From Bog-473 sp963764305 (lineage in GTDB: Bacteria > Actinomycetota > Acidimicrobiia > Acidimicrobiales > RAAP-2), in assembly GCA_963764305.1 (NCBI GenBank), contig CAVXSD010000003.1:180060-244059 (forward strand): a stretch of DNA of 64,000 nucleotides. Direction: 5' to 3'. The translations under genes were made by a program, and so were the position numbers. Under the pieces are notes generated by a model that saw nothing but the letters and a program-made list of their open reading frames with translations, was not told the DNA's origin and ran no database searches. Shown here piece by piece: positions 18,487-27,693 of the stretch (positions are counted from its first letter, which is position 1; each line of letters begins with the position of its first letter).

Positions 18487-19725
18487 ATGCATCAGACACG
18501 ACTGTCGACGCCGGCAATTGCAATTAGCAGACAGCGAATCCGACTGCGGTCGGTTGGTTTCGTCTTTGTGCTTTGCGCGACGGCTGCCATGGGATCCTTG
18601 GCTTTGGGCACCACGAGCGCGGCTGACTCAGTGTCAGCCCAAGATCGCACCACGGCTTTGAGCAGCGCGTGGTCGACAGACCGACAGGAGGCTGTAGCGA
18701 GCTATCAGGCCCTTCAAGAGAACCTCTACGAGGCTCCGGCACTGCTGTACCAAGGGCTGCCCAAGAATTCCTGTGACCCCTACTCGTGCCTTTGGCCGTT
18801 TACGAATGCGATGGCGGCAACCGTGTACTTGGCCGCGAGCCCTGGTGGTCGGGGCTACATCCCTGACGTCTTGGCGAGGTTGCTCGGCCTGTTGTCCTAT
18901 GCCGATCTCCATGAGACCAGTCCGAGCGGTACCGGCCAGCCGCCAGCGTTCCAATCGGCAGTCGCTCCACCCAAAGGACCTGGAGGCAACACGTACTACG
19001 ACGACAATGCCTGGAGCGCACTCGACTTGATCGCTGCGTATCGGCTTACGGGGAGCCGGATCGACCTCATCGTTGCCCAGGACCTATTCAACTTCGTCTT
19101 GACCGGTTGGGACACGAGTCAGACCGATGGCTGTCCGGGCGGGGTGTTCTGGGAGGATGTCTCCGGCAGCCAGCGCAACACGACGGCGAACGCCGCGAAT
19201 GCCGAGGTCGGATTGCAGCTCTACCAGTTGACCAAGGATCCCATTGACCTGTGGTGGGGGGCAGGGATGTACCAGTGGGCCAACAAGTGTCTCAAGTCGC
19301 CCGGCGGTCTCTACTATGACCATGTCAACCCTGGCGGGAGCGTGAATACCACGATCTGGAGCTACAACCAGGGCACGATGGTCGGTGCCGGAGTGCTCCT
19401 CTTCCAGATCACCGGAAATGCCGGCTATCTGACCGCAGCCCAGGACACCGCAGAAGCCGCAGTGGCCCATTTCGGGACTGAAGCCACCCTGCAGGGCCAG
19501 GGGCCGGCGTTCAACGCCATCTACTTTCGAGACTTGTTGTTCCTGAACCAAGTCCAGGCAAACAGTGCCTATGGTTCAGAGGCGCAGGCCTACGCCACCT
19601 ACATGTGGACCCAGCGCAACTCGAGCGGACTCTTCCTCCAGAATGGGAACACCAACGGTGTGAACGGAACGGCGCCGATGGTCGAGATCTACTCGCTCCT
19701 CGCCGGGAGCCCTGCACTGCCATAG
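18487..19725 (+). CDS. Secreted glycoside hydrolase family 76 (alpha-1,6-mannanase type)
   Basis: The 412-aa product has a signal peptide (basic RQRIRLR, hydrophobic core, cleavage near TTSA-AD). The mature part is an all-helical (alpha/alpha)6 barrel of the GH76/GH88-105 class: TYYDDNAWSALDLI carries the paired Asp typical of GH76 catalytic sites, and TTIWSYNQGTMVGAGVLL is the second family block. GH76 enzymes cut alpha-1,6-mannan backbones. ATG 18487 follows GAGAGGGG. It is divergent from the secreted esterase, so both may act on the same polymer outside the cell. With GH130/GH1 inside the cell this forms a plausible mannan-use set. Confidence 0.85.
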   Translation: MHQTRLSTPAIAISRQRIRLRSVGFVFVLCATAAMGSLALGTTSAADSVSAQDRTTALSSAWSTDRQEAVASYQALQENLYEAPALLYQGLPKNSCDPYSCLWPFTNAMAATVYLAASPGGRGYIPDVLARLLGLLSYADLHETSPSGTGQPPAFQSAVAPPKGPGGNTYYDDNAWSALDLIAAYRLTGSRIDLIVAQDLFNFVLTGWDTSQTDGCPGGVFWEDVSGSQRNTTANAANAEVGLQLYQLTKDPIDLWWGAGMYQWANKCLKSPGGLYYDHVNPGGSVNTTIWSYNQGTMVGAGVLLFQITGNAGYLTAAQDTAEAAVAHFGTEATLQGQGPAFNAIYFRDLLFLNQVQANSAYGSEAQAYATYMWTQRNSSGLFLQNGNTNGVNGTAPMVEIYSLLAGSPALP

Positions 19726-19761
19726 CCCGCGGTCCCAGAGCGCGCACATGCCCCTGGGCAG

Positions 19762-20922
19762 CTATGGGCTCGGCGGCGGAGGTGCCGGCGGATTGGACGA
19801 TTTTCGAGTTGTGAGAAGTGTTGAAACCGTTGTGGCCGGCAGCTTGGCCACGGTCCCAGGATCGTTGTGGGAGCTGGTCGACGAAAGGACCTTGTTCGCT
19901 TGCTGGTCCACCAACCGAGTGAACAGATACTGCGCATAGCCGAAAATGATCGCGACTGCGAAGAGGGCGCCATTTGAGTCAGTCTTTACAAAGCTGATGA
20001 TTCCGGCTTGGACGAAAACGACTCCGAACAGACCGGTAGCTGCCCCGCTGGTGCCCTTGAGGAACGCCTGCACGAAGGGCAAACCATATGTGTACTGGAA
20101 TCCGATGTAGCTCTTAAGGGAAAGCACAGCACCGGTTAATCCGGCTAAGGACGCAACAAGCTCCAACTCAACGACATACCAACGACCAACCGAGCTGGCT
20201 GCAAAGACCGATCGAAACCCGGCATCGAACACTGAGATCACCGCAACGACGACCAACACAGCGGCGATGAGTGAGCCCGCGAGAACTAGGGTATTTCGAA
20301 ATGCTCTTGCGTCGGCATGCGCGCTCTCGCTCGAGCTGTCGCAAGCATTCCGAATCGCTCGCAGCTGCGCTCGATCCTCGTCATTGATCTCATGCTGTGG
20401 GTCAGTTAGCAAATCGAGTGTCGCGAGGTAGGACGATGTTCGTAGATCGTCCGATGTGAGCGTTGTCACCAGCGTCGCGGCCATGTCGCCTATCTGTGAT
20501 CGAAGGATCTCAGGTGATTCGATTCCCAGCAACGCTTCACCCGCAGTATGAATCGCTGACCAAGCTTGATCGACATCGGTTCCAGCCCACCAAGACCCCA
20601 CCCGTTTCCAAAGACGGCGTAAGCCGCGCAGCCGTAATCGGTCGTCGACTAAGAGATTCGGCCGCTCGGCGAGATGACGAGCAAGAGCGATAGCCTCCGC
20701 CGCAACTTGATAATCGGGCCCATTGCCAGGAACACGCTTGAGTTCGCCGTCAAGGCGATCAGCTGTGCTGTTGATTCCTGCCACCCACGGTGCCTCAAAG
20801 GATCGCTCTCTCCGACGCAACCCATTCGCTGATTTGCCCAAAGAGAGGGGTTCCTCCGCAGTCGCCAAATGCGGTGGGCTCCGTTTGTCCGCCGACTTAG
20901 ATGGTCCAGCCACGTCAGCCAT
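19762..20922 (-). CDS. Membrane protein of unknown function
   Basis: The 386-aa protein starts at ATG 20922, nine nt after GGAGGGAGG. The N-terminal 210 residues are soluble and helical, with LRRLWKRVGSWWAGTDVDQA and WSAIHTAGEALLGIE. Hydrophobic segments follow: TLVLAGSLIAAVLVVVAVIS, YVVELELVASLAGLTGAVL, ATGLFGVVFVQAGIISFV and ALFAVAIIFGYAQYLFTRLV. The tail ends in a PPAPPPPSP run. Similar cytosolic-plus-four-helix proteins occur in actinobacteria without assigned function. It converges on the GH76 gene with 36 bp between stops. I give no function. Confidence 0.75.
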   Translation of the reverse strand: MADVAGPSKSADKRSPPHLATAEEPLSLGKSANGLRRRERSFEAPWVAGINSTADRLDGELKRVPGNGPDYQVAAEAIALARHLAERPNLLVDDRLRLRGLRRLWKRVGSWWAGTDVDQAWSAIHTAGEALLGIESPEILRSQIGDMAATLVTTLTSDDLRTSSYLATLDLLTDPQHEINDEDRAQLRAIRNACDSSSESAHADARAFRNTLVLAGSLIAAVLVVVAVISVFDAGFRSVFAASSVGRWYVVELELVASLAGLTGAVLSLKSYIGFQYTYGLPFVQAFLKGTSGAATGLFGVVFVQAGIISFVKTDSNGALFAVAIIFGYAQYLFTRLVDQQANKVLSSTSSHNDPGTVAKLPATTVSTLLTTRKSSNPPAPPPPSP

Positions 20923-21373
20923 CGCGCCTCCCTCCGGCCTTGGCAACGGTAGTTCCCGATCCGCTAAGAATCCACGACCCGGCCGGGAAGGGTCGACCAC
21001 GCTCCGAGTGGAAGCGGCGGATGCGGAGTGCTCCGGCTGCGCTGGGAAGGAGCTGGGAAGGAGCCGTGTCGATCATGCAGCAGCGCGCTCGAGCCCGGGC
21101 AGCGGGCATGGTGGGATCGCTCCATCAAGAAGACAACGTGCACCGAGTGCCTGCCGGGCCGACCCAACGGTCCCAAGAGGCCCGAGCTCGCGGGCCAATG
21201 GGTCGGTCATCACCTACCCCGGTCGACTACACAGGAACCTTCGTCTCACCAATGCTTCGGGCGAACTCTCTGGACCGTTCTGACAAATGCGGGTGACGCC
21301 CCGTCGCCGCGAGAGATTGCGCATTCGGGGCGGGGGATGGACGATGACGACGGGCCCGAAGCCGCCGTTCATC
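20923..21373. other. Intergenic region with one gene remnant
   Basis: Apart from the zinc-ribbon fragment at 21028-21153, nothing recognisable was found. The left part should hold the promoter of the membrane-protein gene. Confidence 0.4.
21028..21153 (+). pseudogene. Zinc-ribbon fragment resembling the N-terminus of NERD-domain proteins
   Basis: The frame encodes LRLRWEGAGKEPCRSCSSAL and then AWWDRSIKKTTCTECL. This is the C-x2-C...C-x2-C ribbon that opens many actinobacterial nuclease-related (NERD) proteins. The pattern stops after the second CxxC and no NERD domain follows, so I read it as a remnant. The identification rests on motif resemblance only. Confidence 0.4.
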
Positions 21374-22351
21374 TCATTCGTCGCCGTGCAGTTCTTCAGG
21401 TGTGACGATCACATCGACGAAGGCATCGGAGCGGATCACGGTCAATGCCAACGCTTGGCCGATTGCGTCGCCGAGCATCAGTCGCTGCAAGGACTGGGCG
21501 TTCGTGACTGCCTCACCATTGGCACTGACCAAGAGGTCGTGGCGGCGCAGCCCAGCCTTGGCGGACGGTCCTTCGGATACGACCTGCTCGATGCGCATTC
21601 CGGTCTTTTGATTGAGTCGAGCGGCCAGCGGCGGAGGCAGTGGGGCGGGGGTGCCGGCCAAGCCCAGGTAGGCCCGGCGAACACGACCCTCGGCCATGAG
21701 AGTGGCCACGATCTGTCGGGTGATCCCATTGATGGGAATGGCCAAGCCGACCCCAACCCCGGCAACCGCGGTGTTGATGCCCACGACCTCACCCGAGGCG
21801 ACGACAAGTGCCCCGCCCGAGTTTCCCGGGTTCAGTGCGGCGTCGGTCTGAATGACGTCATCGACAATGCGCATGTTCTCCCCCGCACGGGTCGGCAGTG
21901 ACCGGCCCAGAGCGCTGACGACTCCTGCCGTGATTGTTCCGGCCAAGCCGAGGGGATTACCGACCGCGACGACCAGTTGTCCCACCCTGAGCTGCGAGGC
22001 CTCACCTAACCGCGCCGGCGCCGGGGTAGCGCCGTCGGCGCGGACCACGGCCAGGTCTGACAATGGGTCGCTCCCGACGACGCGGAACGGGACGGTGGTG
22101 CCGTCGGCGAAGGCAGCCTGACCGGCCTCCGCCTTCCCGACCACGTGTGCGTTGGTCAGCAAAAAGCCATCGTTCGTGAACACAACAGCCGACCCTGCGC
22201 CGGTAGCGATGCCGCCGCCGCGCCGCCGCCTGAATACCTGCACAGCCGCGACCCGGGGGGTCATTTGCTCGGCGACCGCCACCACTACCTGGGAGTACGC
22301 GTCAAGTGCGGTGAGTTCCGGTTCGGCTGAGCGAGTTTCGGTAACGCTCAT
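21374..22351 (-). CDS. HtrA/DegP-like serine protease with PDZ domain (S1C), no membrane anchor
   Basis: HtrA proteases degrade misfolded proteins. The 325-aa product has the trypsin-like triad: TNAHVV (His69), SDLAVV (Asp99) and PGNSGG (Ser178). Residues 230-320 form a PDZ domain with YLGLAGT, GPSAKAGLRRHDLLVSANGE and VTNAQSLQ. Most actinobacterial HtrA proteins begin with a transmembrane helix; this one has neither a helix nor a signal peptide, so it appears cytoplasmic. AAGGAG lies 5 nt before ATG 22351. A decayed ubiB-type gene lies divergently upstream. Confidence 0.9.
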   Translation of the reverse strand: MSVTETRSAEPELTALDAYSQVVVAVAEQMTPRVAAVQVFRRRRGGGIATGAGSAVVFTNDGFLLTNAHVVGKAEAGQAAFADGTTVPFRVVGSDPLSDLAVVRADGATPAPARLGEASQLRVGQLVVAVGNPLGLAGTITAGVVSALGRSLPTRAGENMRIVDDVIQTDAALNPGNSGGALVVASGEVVGINTAVAGVGVGLAIPINGITRQIVATLMAEGRVRRAYLGLAGTPAPLPPPLAARLNQKTGMRIEQVVSEGPSAKAGLRRHDLLVSANGEAVTNAQSLQRLMLGDAIGQALALTVIRSDAFVDVIVTPEELHGDE

Positions 22352-22357
22352 TGCCAC

Positions 22358-22395
22358 TCCTTATTACACAATTACAGCATTATTTATACCGGGAT
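22358..22395 (-). promoter_or_regulatory. AT-rich promoter stretch before the HtrA-like gene
   Basis: An AT-rich island in very GC-rich surroundings. The minus strand contains TATAAATAATG and TAATTGTGTAATAAGGAG, the last part being the ribosome site. The boxes cannot be fixed by eye. Confidence 0.4.
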
Positions 22396-22533
22396 CCTGG
22401 AGTCACGACGACAGGGACACGAACAGATCGGCTCGGGTCGGGCCCATTCAGATTTGAGCGGCCAGCGGAGTTTGCGGTCGCCGCGCTGGGATCAGGGTCT
22501 CGATGCTGTCCAACAAGAGCTCGTGTTCAATCG

Positions 22534-23676
22534 ATGACACCGCCGCAATCTGACTCGGTTGGTAGTCGATCACGACCAGTGCTGCGGCGGATCGTCCAAA
22601 GCCGGGGCGCAGCCGATCAGCTGGGTGTCGCCGCCTTTCGGAGCGCCCGGGTCGGTTGGCACATAGCGGCTGGCAAGCTTCACCCTCAGGAGTTCGACCA
22701 GGCCGGATCGTTTCCCCGTCAGCTCCGACTCGCCCTCGAAGAGCTCGGGCCGACATTCGTGAAGCTCGTACAGCAGCTATCGGCCCGCTCCGATATCACC
22801 CCGCCACGGGTACAACAGGAGCTGGCGAAGTTGCGGGATCATGCTCCGAGCATTCCCCAAGCGAAAATCGTGGCAGAACTCGAGCGGAGCCTCGGATCAA
22901 AGTCCAGCGCCCTCTTGGCGACGCTCGAGATCGCACCCATGGCCTGCGGGTCGATAGCTCAGGTTCACAGGGGGACTCTTCACAACGGCCTTCATGTCGC
23001 AGTGAAAGTACGGCGTCCAGGGGTCCGCGCTGATATCGATGCCGAACATCTGGTTGCTGCGCATGTTGGCCCGCCTGGTCGCGTGCCTTTCCTCCCGGGT
23101 ACGAGCTTACGACCCGGTTGCAATCCTCGACGAGTTCGCCGGCTTGCTGCGTGCGGAGACCGACTTCATCTCCGAAGCCGGCAACCTCGAAGCGGTCCGT
23201 CGGACGTTCGAGGTGAGCGATGCCGTCACGATCCCACGCGTGTTGGCCGAAATGAGTGGCGAATCCGTACTGGTCATGGACTGGATCGAAGGTATTCCCC
23301 TCAGCGATCGGGAACGCTTGGAGACGGCGAAGCCCTCGCAGGGGCCGTGCTCGCGGTCAGTCGAACCACGCGCACTGTCGACCAGGCTGAGTTTGGGGTG
23401 CAACTTGCGACGCTCCTCGCGCCTGTTGCCGATGCAAGTTTGAAGGACATGAGGCTCGGCCAAATGTTGGGTCGACTGCTCCACCTTCTGCGCACCTACG
23501 GAATCGTGCTGCCTTCTGATCTGGCCATCTTGATCAAGACTCTGATCGAGTGCGAAGCCACGACCAACGAGCTCGACCCCACGATGTCGATGCTCAATCT
23601 CGTGGGCGAACTTGGTGCCTTCGCTCCGCCTGGAGCGAATTCGGACAAGACATCCTTCAGCGACTCGTCGGACTAG
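22534..23676 (+). pseudogene. Broken UbiB/AarF (ABC1) kinase-like gene
   Basis: The first part reads as an ABC1 kinase: LGPTFVKLVQQLSARSDITP (the usual KLGQ is KLVQ), PMACGSIAQVHRGTL and HVAVKVRRPGVRADID. At about 23040 the match moves to another frame, giving DEFAGLLRAETDFISEAGNL and SVLVMDWIEGIPLSDRERLE. It then returns to the first frame near 23340 at TVDQAEFGVQLATLLAP. The segment that should hold the catalytic HADPHPGN and DFG motifs, some 70 residues, is missing. Two frame changes plus the deletion rule out an active kinase. Confidence 0.8.
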
Positions 23677-23851
23677 GCGCGAGGCGAGGTCTCTCCGGTT
23701 CGGTGCGAGGCAACGACGCCGACCTCTGGTGAGGATCAGCGTGGGCTAAATCTCGAGGAAGCAGAAGGACCAGTCCCGAGGACCGGCTTCGATCTGCGAC
23801 CTGGAACAATGGGCCGCCTTTGCTGATGCTCTTACAGGCCCGCCGAGTTGA

Positions 23852-24652
23852 TCAGACGCCGAGGCTTCCTCTTGCAGCCCGCTTGAACAGCCGGTAGGGC
23901 AAAAGGCGCTTGGCCAGGATTCCGACACGTTCGTCGACCTTTCCCACCGAGACCCGAAGGGAAGGACGTCTTGCCTCCAGTACCCGTTGAACCACGACCG
24001 CCACCCGGTCGGGAGGCACTCCATTGGCCTCGTCTCTTCGCATTAGGTCAATTGCCTTGTCCACCGCTAGCCCGTACTGATTGTCTCCGGAGCCAGCCGA
24101 CGCGCTCCGTCGCTTGTCGGTGAACTCGGTCCGCACGTTTCCTGGTTCGACCAAGGTGACCTCGATGTTGAACGGCTCCACCTCGTAAGCGAGCGCCTCC
24201 CCGAATCCCTCCATGGCGAACTTGCTGGCGCTGTAGAAGGCCTGGAAGGGAAGGCTGACGATCCCACCGATGGAGCTGATCAGCACTATCCGGCCGTGGC
24301 CCTGTCGCCGCATGCCCGGGAGCGCACCCTGCACTACTCGTACTGCACCCCAGAAATTCGTCTCGAACTGGTCGCGGGCGTCTGCGATCGAGGTCTGTTC
24401 CACTGCACCCGATAGTCCCCATCCGGCGCATGCGATCAGCGCATCCAGGCGATGGTGCTCGTGAAGCACAGCTCCGATTCCTTCCTCCACCGACGCGTCA
24501 CTGTCGACGTCCATGACGATCGGTGTCCATCGCCCGGACGAAGTACCGCGTCGGCTCGCCCCGAACACCTTCCATCCCCGGCTTGACAGGCGGTCCGCAC
24601 ACGCCCGGCCGATTCCTGCCGAGGCTCCGGAGATGAGAACGACCTGATCCAT
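23852..24652 (-). CDS. Short-chain dehydrogenase/reductase
   Basis: The 266-aa classical SDR has the NAD(P)-binding GASAGIGR (residues 9-16), ACAGWG in place of NNAG, the catalytic Ser in LISSIGG (126/127) and YSASK (Tyr140, Lys144). GGIVSLPFQAFYSASKFAME and VTLVEPGNVRTEF resemble oxidoreductases acting on retinol-like or steroid/lipid alcohols, but the substrate cannot be assigned. AGAGAGG lies 7 nt before ATG 24652. It is a single gene; its 3' end faces the broken UbiB gene. Confidence 0.9.
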   Translation of the reverse strand: MDQVVLISGASAGIGRACADRLSSRGWKVFGASRRGTSSGRWTPIVMDVDSDASVEEGIGAVLHEHHRLDALIACAGWGLSGAVEQTSIADARDQFETNFWGAVRVVQGALPGMRRQGHGRIVLISSIGGIVSLPFQAFYSASKFAMEGFGEALAYEVEPFNIEVTLVEPGNVRTEFTDKRRSASAGSGDNQYGLAVDKAIDLMRRDEANGVPPDRVAVVVQRVLEARRPSLRVSVGKVDERVGILAKRLLPYRLFKRAARGSLGV

Positions 24653-25024
24653 GAAGACCTCTCTCTGTCTGACTTGGGGTACTCATTCGGGGTGCTGGAC
24701 AGGTCTGTATCGGACGGACCCTCCGCACTACGAACTTTGCCTCGCAGAATTAGACCGATGTGGGGATTTGTAGGTAGGCCTAGCGGAACTGCGCCTTGCA
24801 GCCGAGACTCGTGCCCGAGGTCATGCGGCGGACACCCTTGCGGCCCCTACGCGGAGAGTCGGCGAGCTACTTCAGAGAATAGAGTATACTGAAAGGCCGC
24901 GTTCAAAGCGGCCAAGGCCCAATGGTCCCTTCTTACCGTCGTCGGGGCAATCCTGAGCCTGCTCCTCAATGCCGTCGGGTCCAGGCGAGGCCGGAGGCAC
25001 CTCGTACGCGAGTTCAGGCGCCAA
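24653..25024. other. Divergent promoter region
   Basis: No supported gene. It holds the palindrome AGTATACT at 24883-24890. An open frame continuous with the next gene from 24893 encodes WSLLTVVGAILSLLLNAVGS, a helix-like segment, but has no ATG, GTG or TTG before 25025. Confidence 0.4.
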
Positions 25025-26020
25025 ATGAGGAGGTGGATCGCAACCAGCATGTCCAATAGGTTCGGTGTCGTGAGCGCCAGCACCGGGCCGGCGGGAGCCG
25101 AAGACCACCACCAAGTCGTCATCATCGGCGCCGGGATGGCCGGCTTGAGTTGCGCGCTCGAGTGTTACGACATCCAACTCGACACCATCGTGCTCGAGAT
25201 GCAGGCGGAGTTCGGTGGCCAGGTCACCGAGATCCCATTCCACGTACGCAACGTGGCGGCCGGTGTCTACGACGACGAGCACCCGTTGCCGCTGGCTGTT
25301 GAGCGGTCTGCGGCAATCCTCGGCGACCGGGCCCGCCGATCGTGGCCGGTCGACCGGATCGACCTCGGCGAGCGGTGGGTGGAGTCGGCCGGCCGACGGC
25401 TGGCGGCCGACACCATTGTGATCGCGACCGGGGTGGGGCTCCGACGGCTACCCGCCGCCGACGACGGGGCCTTCGGCGGAGACGTGACCTACCAGCTGGG
25501 GTCGGGTCTCGACCGCTTCGCTGGCCGACCCGTGGTGGTGATAGGCGGCGGGGACAACGCCACTCTCGACGCTCTGGCCCTGGCACAGACCGAGGCCCGG
25601 GTCACCCTGGTGCACCGCTCCGACCGCCTCACCTCGAGGCCGGACATCGTCAGCCAGCTCCGGGACGATCCGCGGATCACCGAACTCGGCGGCTGGGAGC
25701 TGTACGCCGTGGGTGGGGAGGACCGGTTGGAGGAGGTGGAGCTGGTGCGCCTCGCCACCGGGGAGCGTCGGTCAGTCAAAGCCGGCGGACTCGTGGTGAA
25801 TGTAGGCAAGGCTCCCCGGACCGAGCTCTTTCGGGACCAGCTCGAAATCGACCGATCCGGCGCTGTCGTGGTCGACGAGACGCTGGCGACCTCACGGCCC
25901 GGCGTGTTCGCCGCCGGCGACGTCGTCGCCGGCGCCTACTGGCGGATCGCCACCGCCATTGGGCAGGGGTCGCTGGCGGCGAGGTCCGTTCTCCGGCACC
26001 TGGCGGCAGCGCCCCAATGA
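25025..26020 (+). CDS. FAD/NAD(P)-dependent oxidoreductase of the thioredoxin-reductase fold, lacking CxxC
   Basis: The 331-aa product has the FAD site VVIIGAGMAGLSCALEC, the second Rossmann motif VVVIGGGDNATLDALALA and the C-terminal FAD segment PGVFAAGDVVAGAYWRIATA. The redox CATCD-type motif of thioredoxin reductase is absent, as in ferredoxin-NADP reductase type 2 and other TrxR-fold enzymes. Start choice is open: ATG 25025 and ATG 25049 are both possible and neither has a well-spaced ribosome site. It overlaps the DUF4254 gene by ATGA and forms a two-gene unit facing the queD-queC operon. Confidence 0.85.
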   Translation: MRRWIATSMSNRFGVVSASTGPAGAEDHHQVVIIGAGMAGLSCALECYDIQLDTIVLEMQAEFGGQVTEIPFHVRNVAAGVYDDEHPLPLAVERSAAILGDRARRSWPVDRIDLGERWVESAGRRLAADTIVIATGVGLRRLPAADDGAFGGDVTYQLGSGLDRFAGRPVVVIGGGDNATLDALALAQTEARVTLVHRSDRLTSRPDIVSQLRDDPRITELGGWELYAVGGEDRLEEVELVRLATGERRSVKAGGLVVNVGKAPRTELFRDQLEIDRSGAVVVDETLATSRPGVFAAGDVVAGAYWRIATAIGQGSLAARSVLRHLAAAPQ

Positions 26021-26643
26021 CCGGCGATCCCCCGCCCATACCACCAGCGAGCGAGGTGGTGATCCGCTTCCGCCGCTGGCTCGGGACCCAAGCGTCGCCC
26101 GATGCCCGACACTCGTCAGACCGAAGGATCTCCGACCATCCCGTTCCCGACGGACTGATGCAGCTACTGCTCGAGCTCCTCCACTCGAACCTGCAGCAGT
26201 GGGAGCTCGAGGACGTCACCCGCATGCCGGGGGTGGACGACGCCACTGTCGCCGGGGCCAAGCGCTCGATCGACCGCCTCAATCTCGAGCGCCACAGCCT
26301 GGCCGAGCGCGTTGACGCCACCATCCATGCCGCGCTGGTCCAGTCGACCACCGCCACCCTCTCGACCGAGAGTCCGGCCATGGCCTTCGACCGGCTGTCG
26401 GTGCTGGCGATCCGCCTGGACCGAACCCATCGGGCCGCTCGGATAGCCGGGAAGGGCGGCGGGGATTACGGCCGGCGACTGCTGCGGCTGAACGGCCAGC
26501 TGGAGGAGCTGGCGGCGGCCATCGACGCCTTGCTCGATGACGTCCGGGACGGCAAGCGACGCTTCGTCCCCTATGAGCACTTCAAGCTCTATGTGCACGA
26601 GGCCCGATCTCCGAGGCGTGCAGACGGTACCCGCCGCGGTTGA
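26017..26643 (+). CDS. DUF4254 family protein
   Basis: The 208-aa protein is helical and soluble. LLELLHSNLQQWELEDVTRM, IDRLNLERHSLAERVDATIH and SPAMAFDRLSVLAIRLDRTH match DUF4254, whose members often sit beside glycosyltransferase genes. ATG 26017 overlaps the upstream stop, so translation is coupled to the oxidoreductase. Its last 62 bp overlap the 3' end of the opposite-strand gene. The molecular function of the family is unknown to me. Confidence 0.8.
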   Translation: MTGDPPPIPPASEVVIRFRRWLGTQASPDARHSSDRRISDHPVPDGLMQLLLELLHSNLQQWELEDVTRMPGVDDATVAGAKRSIDRLNLERHSLAERVDATIHAALVQSTTATLSTESPAMAFDRLSVLAIRLDRTHRAARIAGKGGGDYGRRLLRLNGQLEELAAAIDALLDDVRDGKRRFVPYEHFKLYVHEARSPRRADGTRRG

Positions 26644-27691
26644 ATCCGTAGAGGACGCTGTCACCGACGGCTGCCGCGTGGGCGATGCCGAGAGACGACT
26701 GGGCCAGGGACGCGGTGGATGCGAACCGGCCGGTACGGGGATCAGCGAGCCAGTGCAGGCGCCCCGTCCTCCCCACCGCGCACAGCCGGCCTAAGGCCAT
26801 CACCACCGCGACCCCACCGTTGCCCCATGCCACTTCATCGGGCAGGTCGCCGGCGACGACCATGCGGCCGTTCGAGAGATCGAGGCCGGCGTAGCGGCCT
26901 CCGTGCAGGTCCTCCCATCGGTAGTCGTCCGGGGACGCAGAGAGCTCGCTGCCGACAGCCCATAGCAGCCGGCCGTCCCAGGCGAAGGCGGCGGTCCGGA
27001 CGGGGAGGTCAACATCGAACCGCTTTCGCCCGAACCGCCCGTCGTCCAGCGCCACCAGCGTGACCCGGCCTTCGCCACCGACCGCCACCAGGTGGTCGCG
27101 GCCGATGCGGAAGGTGCAGAGGGCGGTGACCCGCCCCCAGCCTTCGAGAGCCACCTCGGCGTCGAGCGCAGGCTTCCCGAAGCCTGTGTGCACGGGCTCC
27201 GAGACCAGCAGGCCCCCGTCGGGAGAGGACGCCGGGCGAGAGCTGACCAGCCGGGCACCGACCGCGACGGTGCGCTCGAGATCGTTGGCGAACGACGTGG
27301 AGATCACCGGCTGGACGAGCCTGACCGACCCCGACGGGGAGGGGGAAGACCGGGGAACGCTTGACAACGCCACCTCCGCTGCGGCGAAGCCGAGCACCGA
27401 GCCAAGGTGGTTCAGGGTCACAACGAGGCCCTCCCCCTCCTCGGCGAGCTGGAGGATGGCGTGCACGTCGAGGTCGTACTGGGAGAGTTCGTCGTCCGCG
27501 AAGGAGGTGGTGCCAAAGACGGAGACCGGTTGCCACCGCCGGTCGGCGAAGACGACGTTCCGTCCGAGGTTGTTCCAGGCCACCAGGTCGCCCAGGCCGG
27601 CTACCCGCCCGATCCCCTCGGGTTGAGAGTTCCGCACGCCGACCTCGGGGTGAGCGTCCACCTCCACTGGCTGGCCGGCGCCTGTCGCCAC
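26582..27691 (-). CDS. Unknown protein, probable beta-propeller, in the queD-queC operon
   Basis: The 369-aa protein starts at GTG 27691, 2 nt after the stop of the GT9 gene. Repeated short beta-rich segments (LGDLVAWNNLGRNVVFADRR, DHLVAVGGEGRVTLVALDDG, AFAWDGRLLWAVGSEL, GGVAVVMALGRLCAVGRTGR, GDSVLYGFNRGGYRLH) look like propeller blades of 40-50 residues. There is no signal peptide. I do not recognise the family. Position at the end of the operon and a 62-bp tail overlap with the DUF4254 gene argue that it is a real, retained gene. Confidence 0.7.
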   Translation of the reverse strand: MATGAGQPVEVDAHPEVGVRNSQPEGIGRVAGLGDLVAWNNLGRNVVFADRRWQPVSVFGTTSFADDELSQYDLDVHAILQLAEEGEGLVVTLNHLGSVLGFAAAEVALSSVPRSSPSPSGSVRLVQPVISTSFANDLERTVAVGARLVSSRPASSPDGGLLVSEPVHTGFGKPALDAEVALEGWGRVTALCTFRIGRDHLVAVGGEGRVTLVALDDGRFGRKRFDVDLPVRTAAFAWDGRLLWAVGSELSASPDDYRWEDLHGGRYAGLDLSNGRMVVAGDLPDEVAWGNGGVAVVMALGRLCAVGRTGRLHWLADPRTGRFASTASLAQSSLGIAHAAAVGDSVLYGFNRGGYRLHASEIGPRAHRA

Positions 27692-27693
27692 CC

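Noticed and set aside
24893..25024. N-terminal transmembrane extension of the TrxR-fold oxidoreductase
   Set aside because: The frame is open and encodes a helix-like segment, but no ATG, GTG or TTG occurs before 25025.
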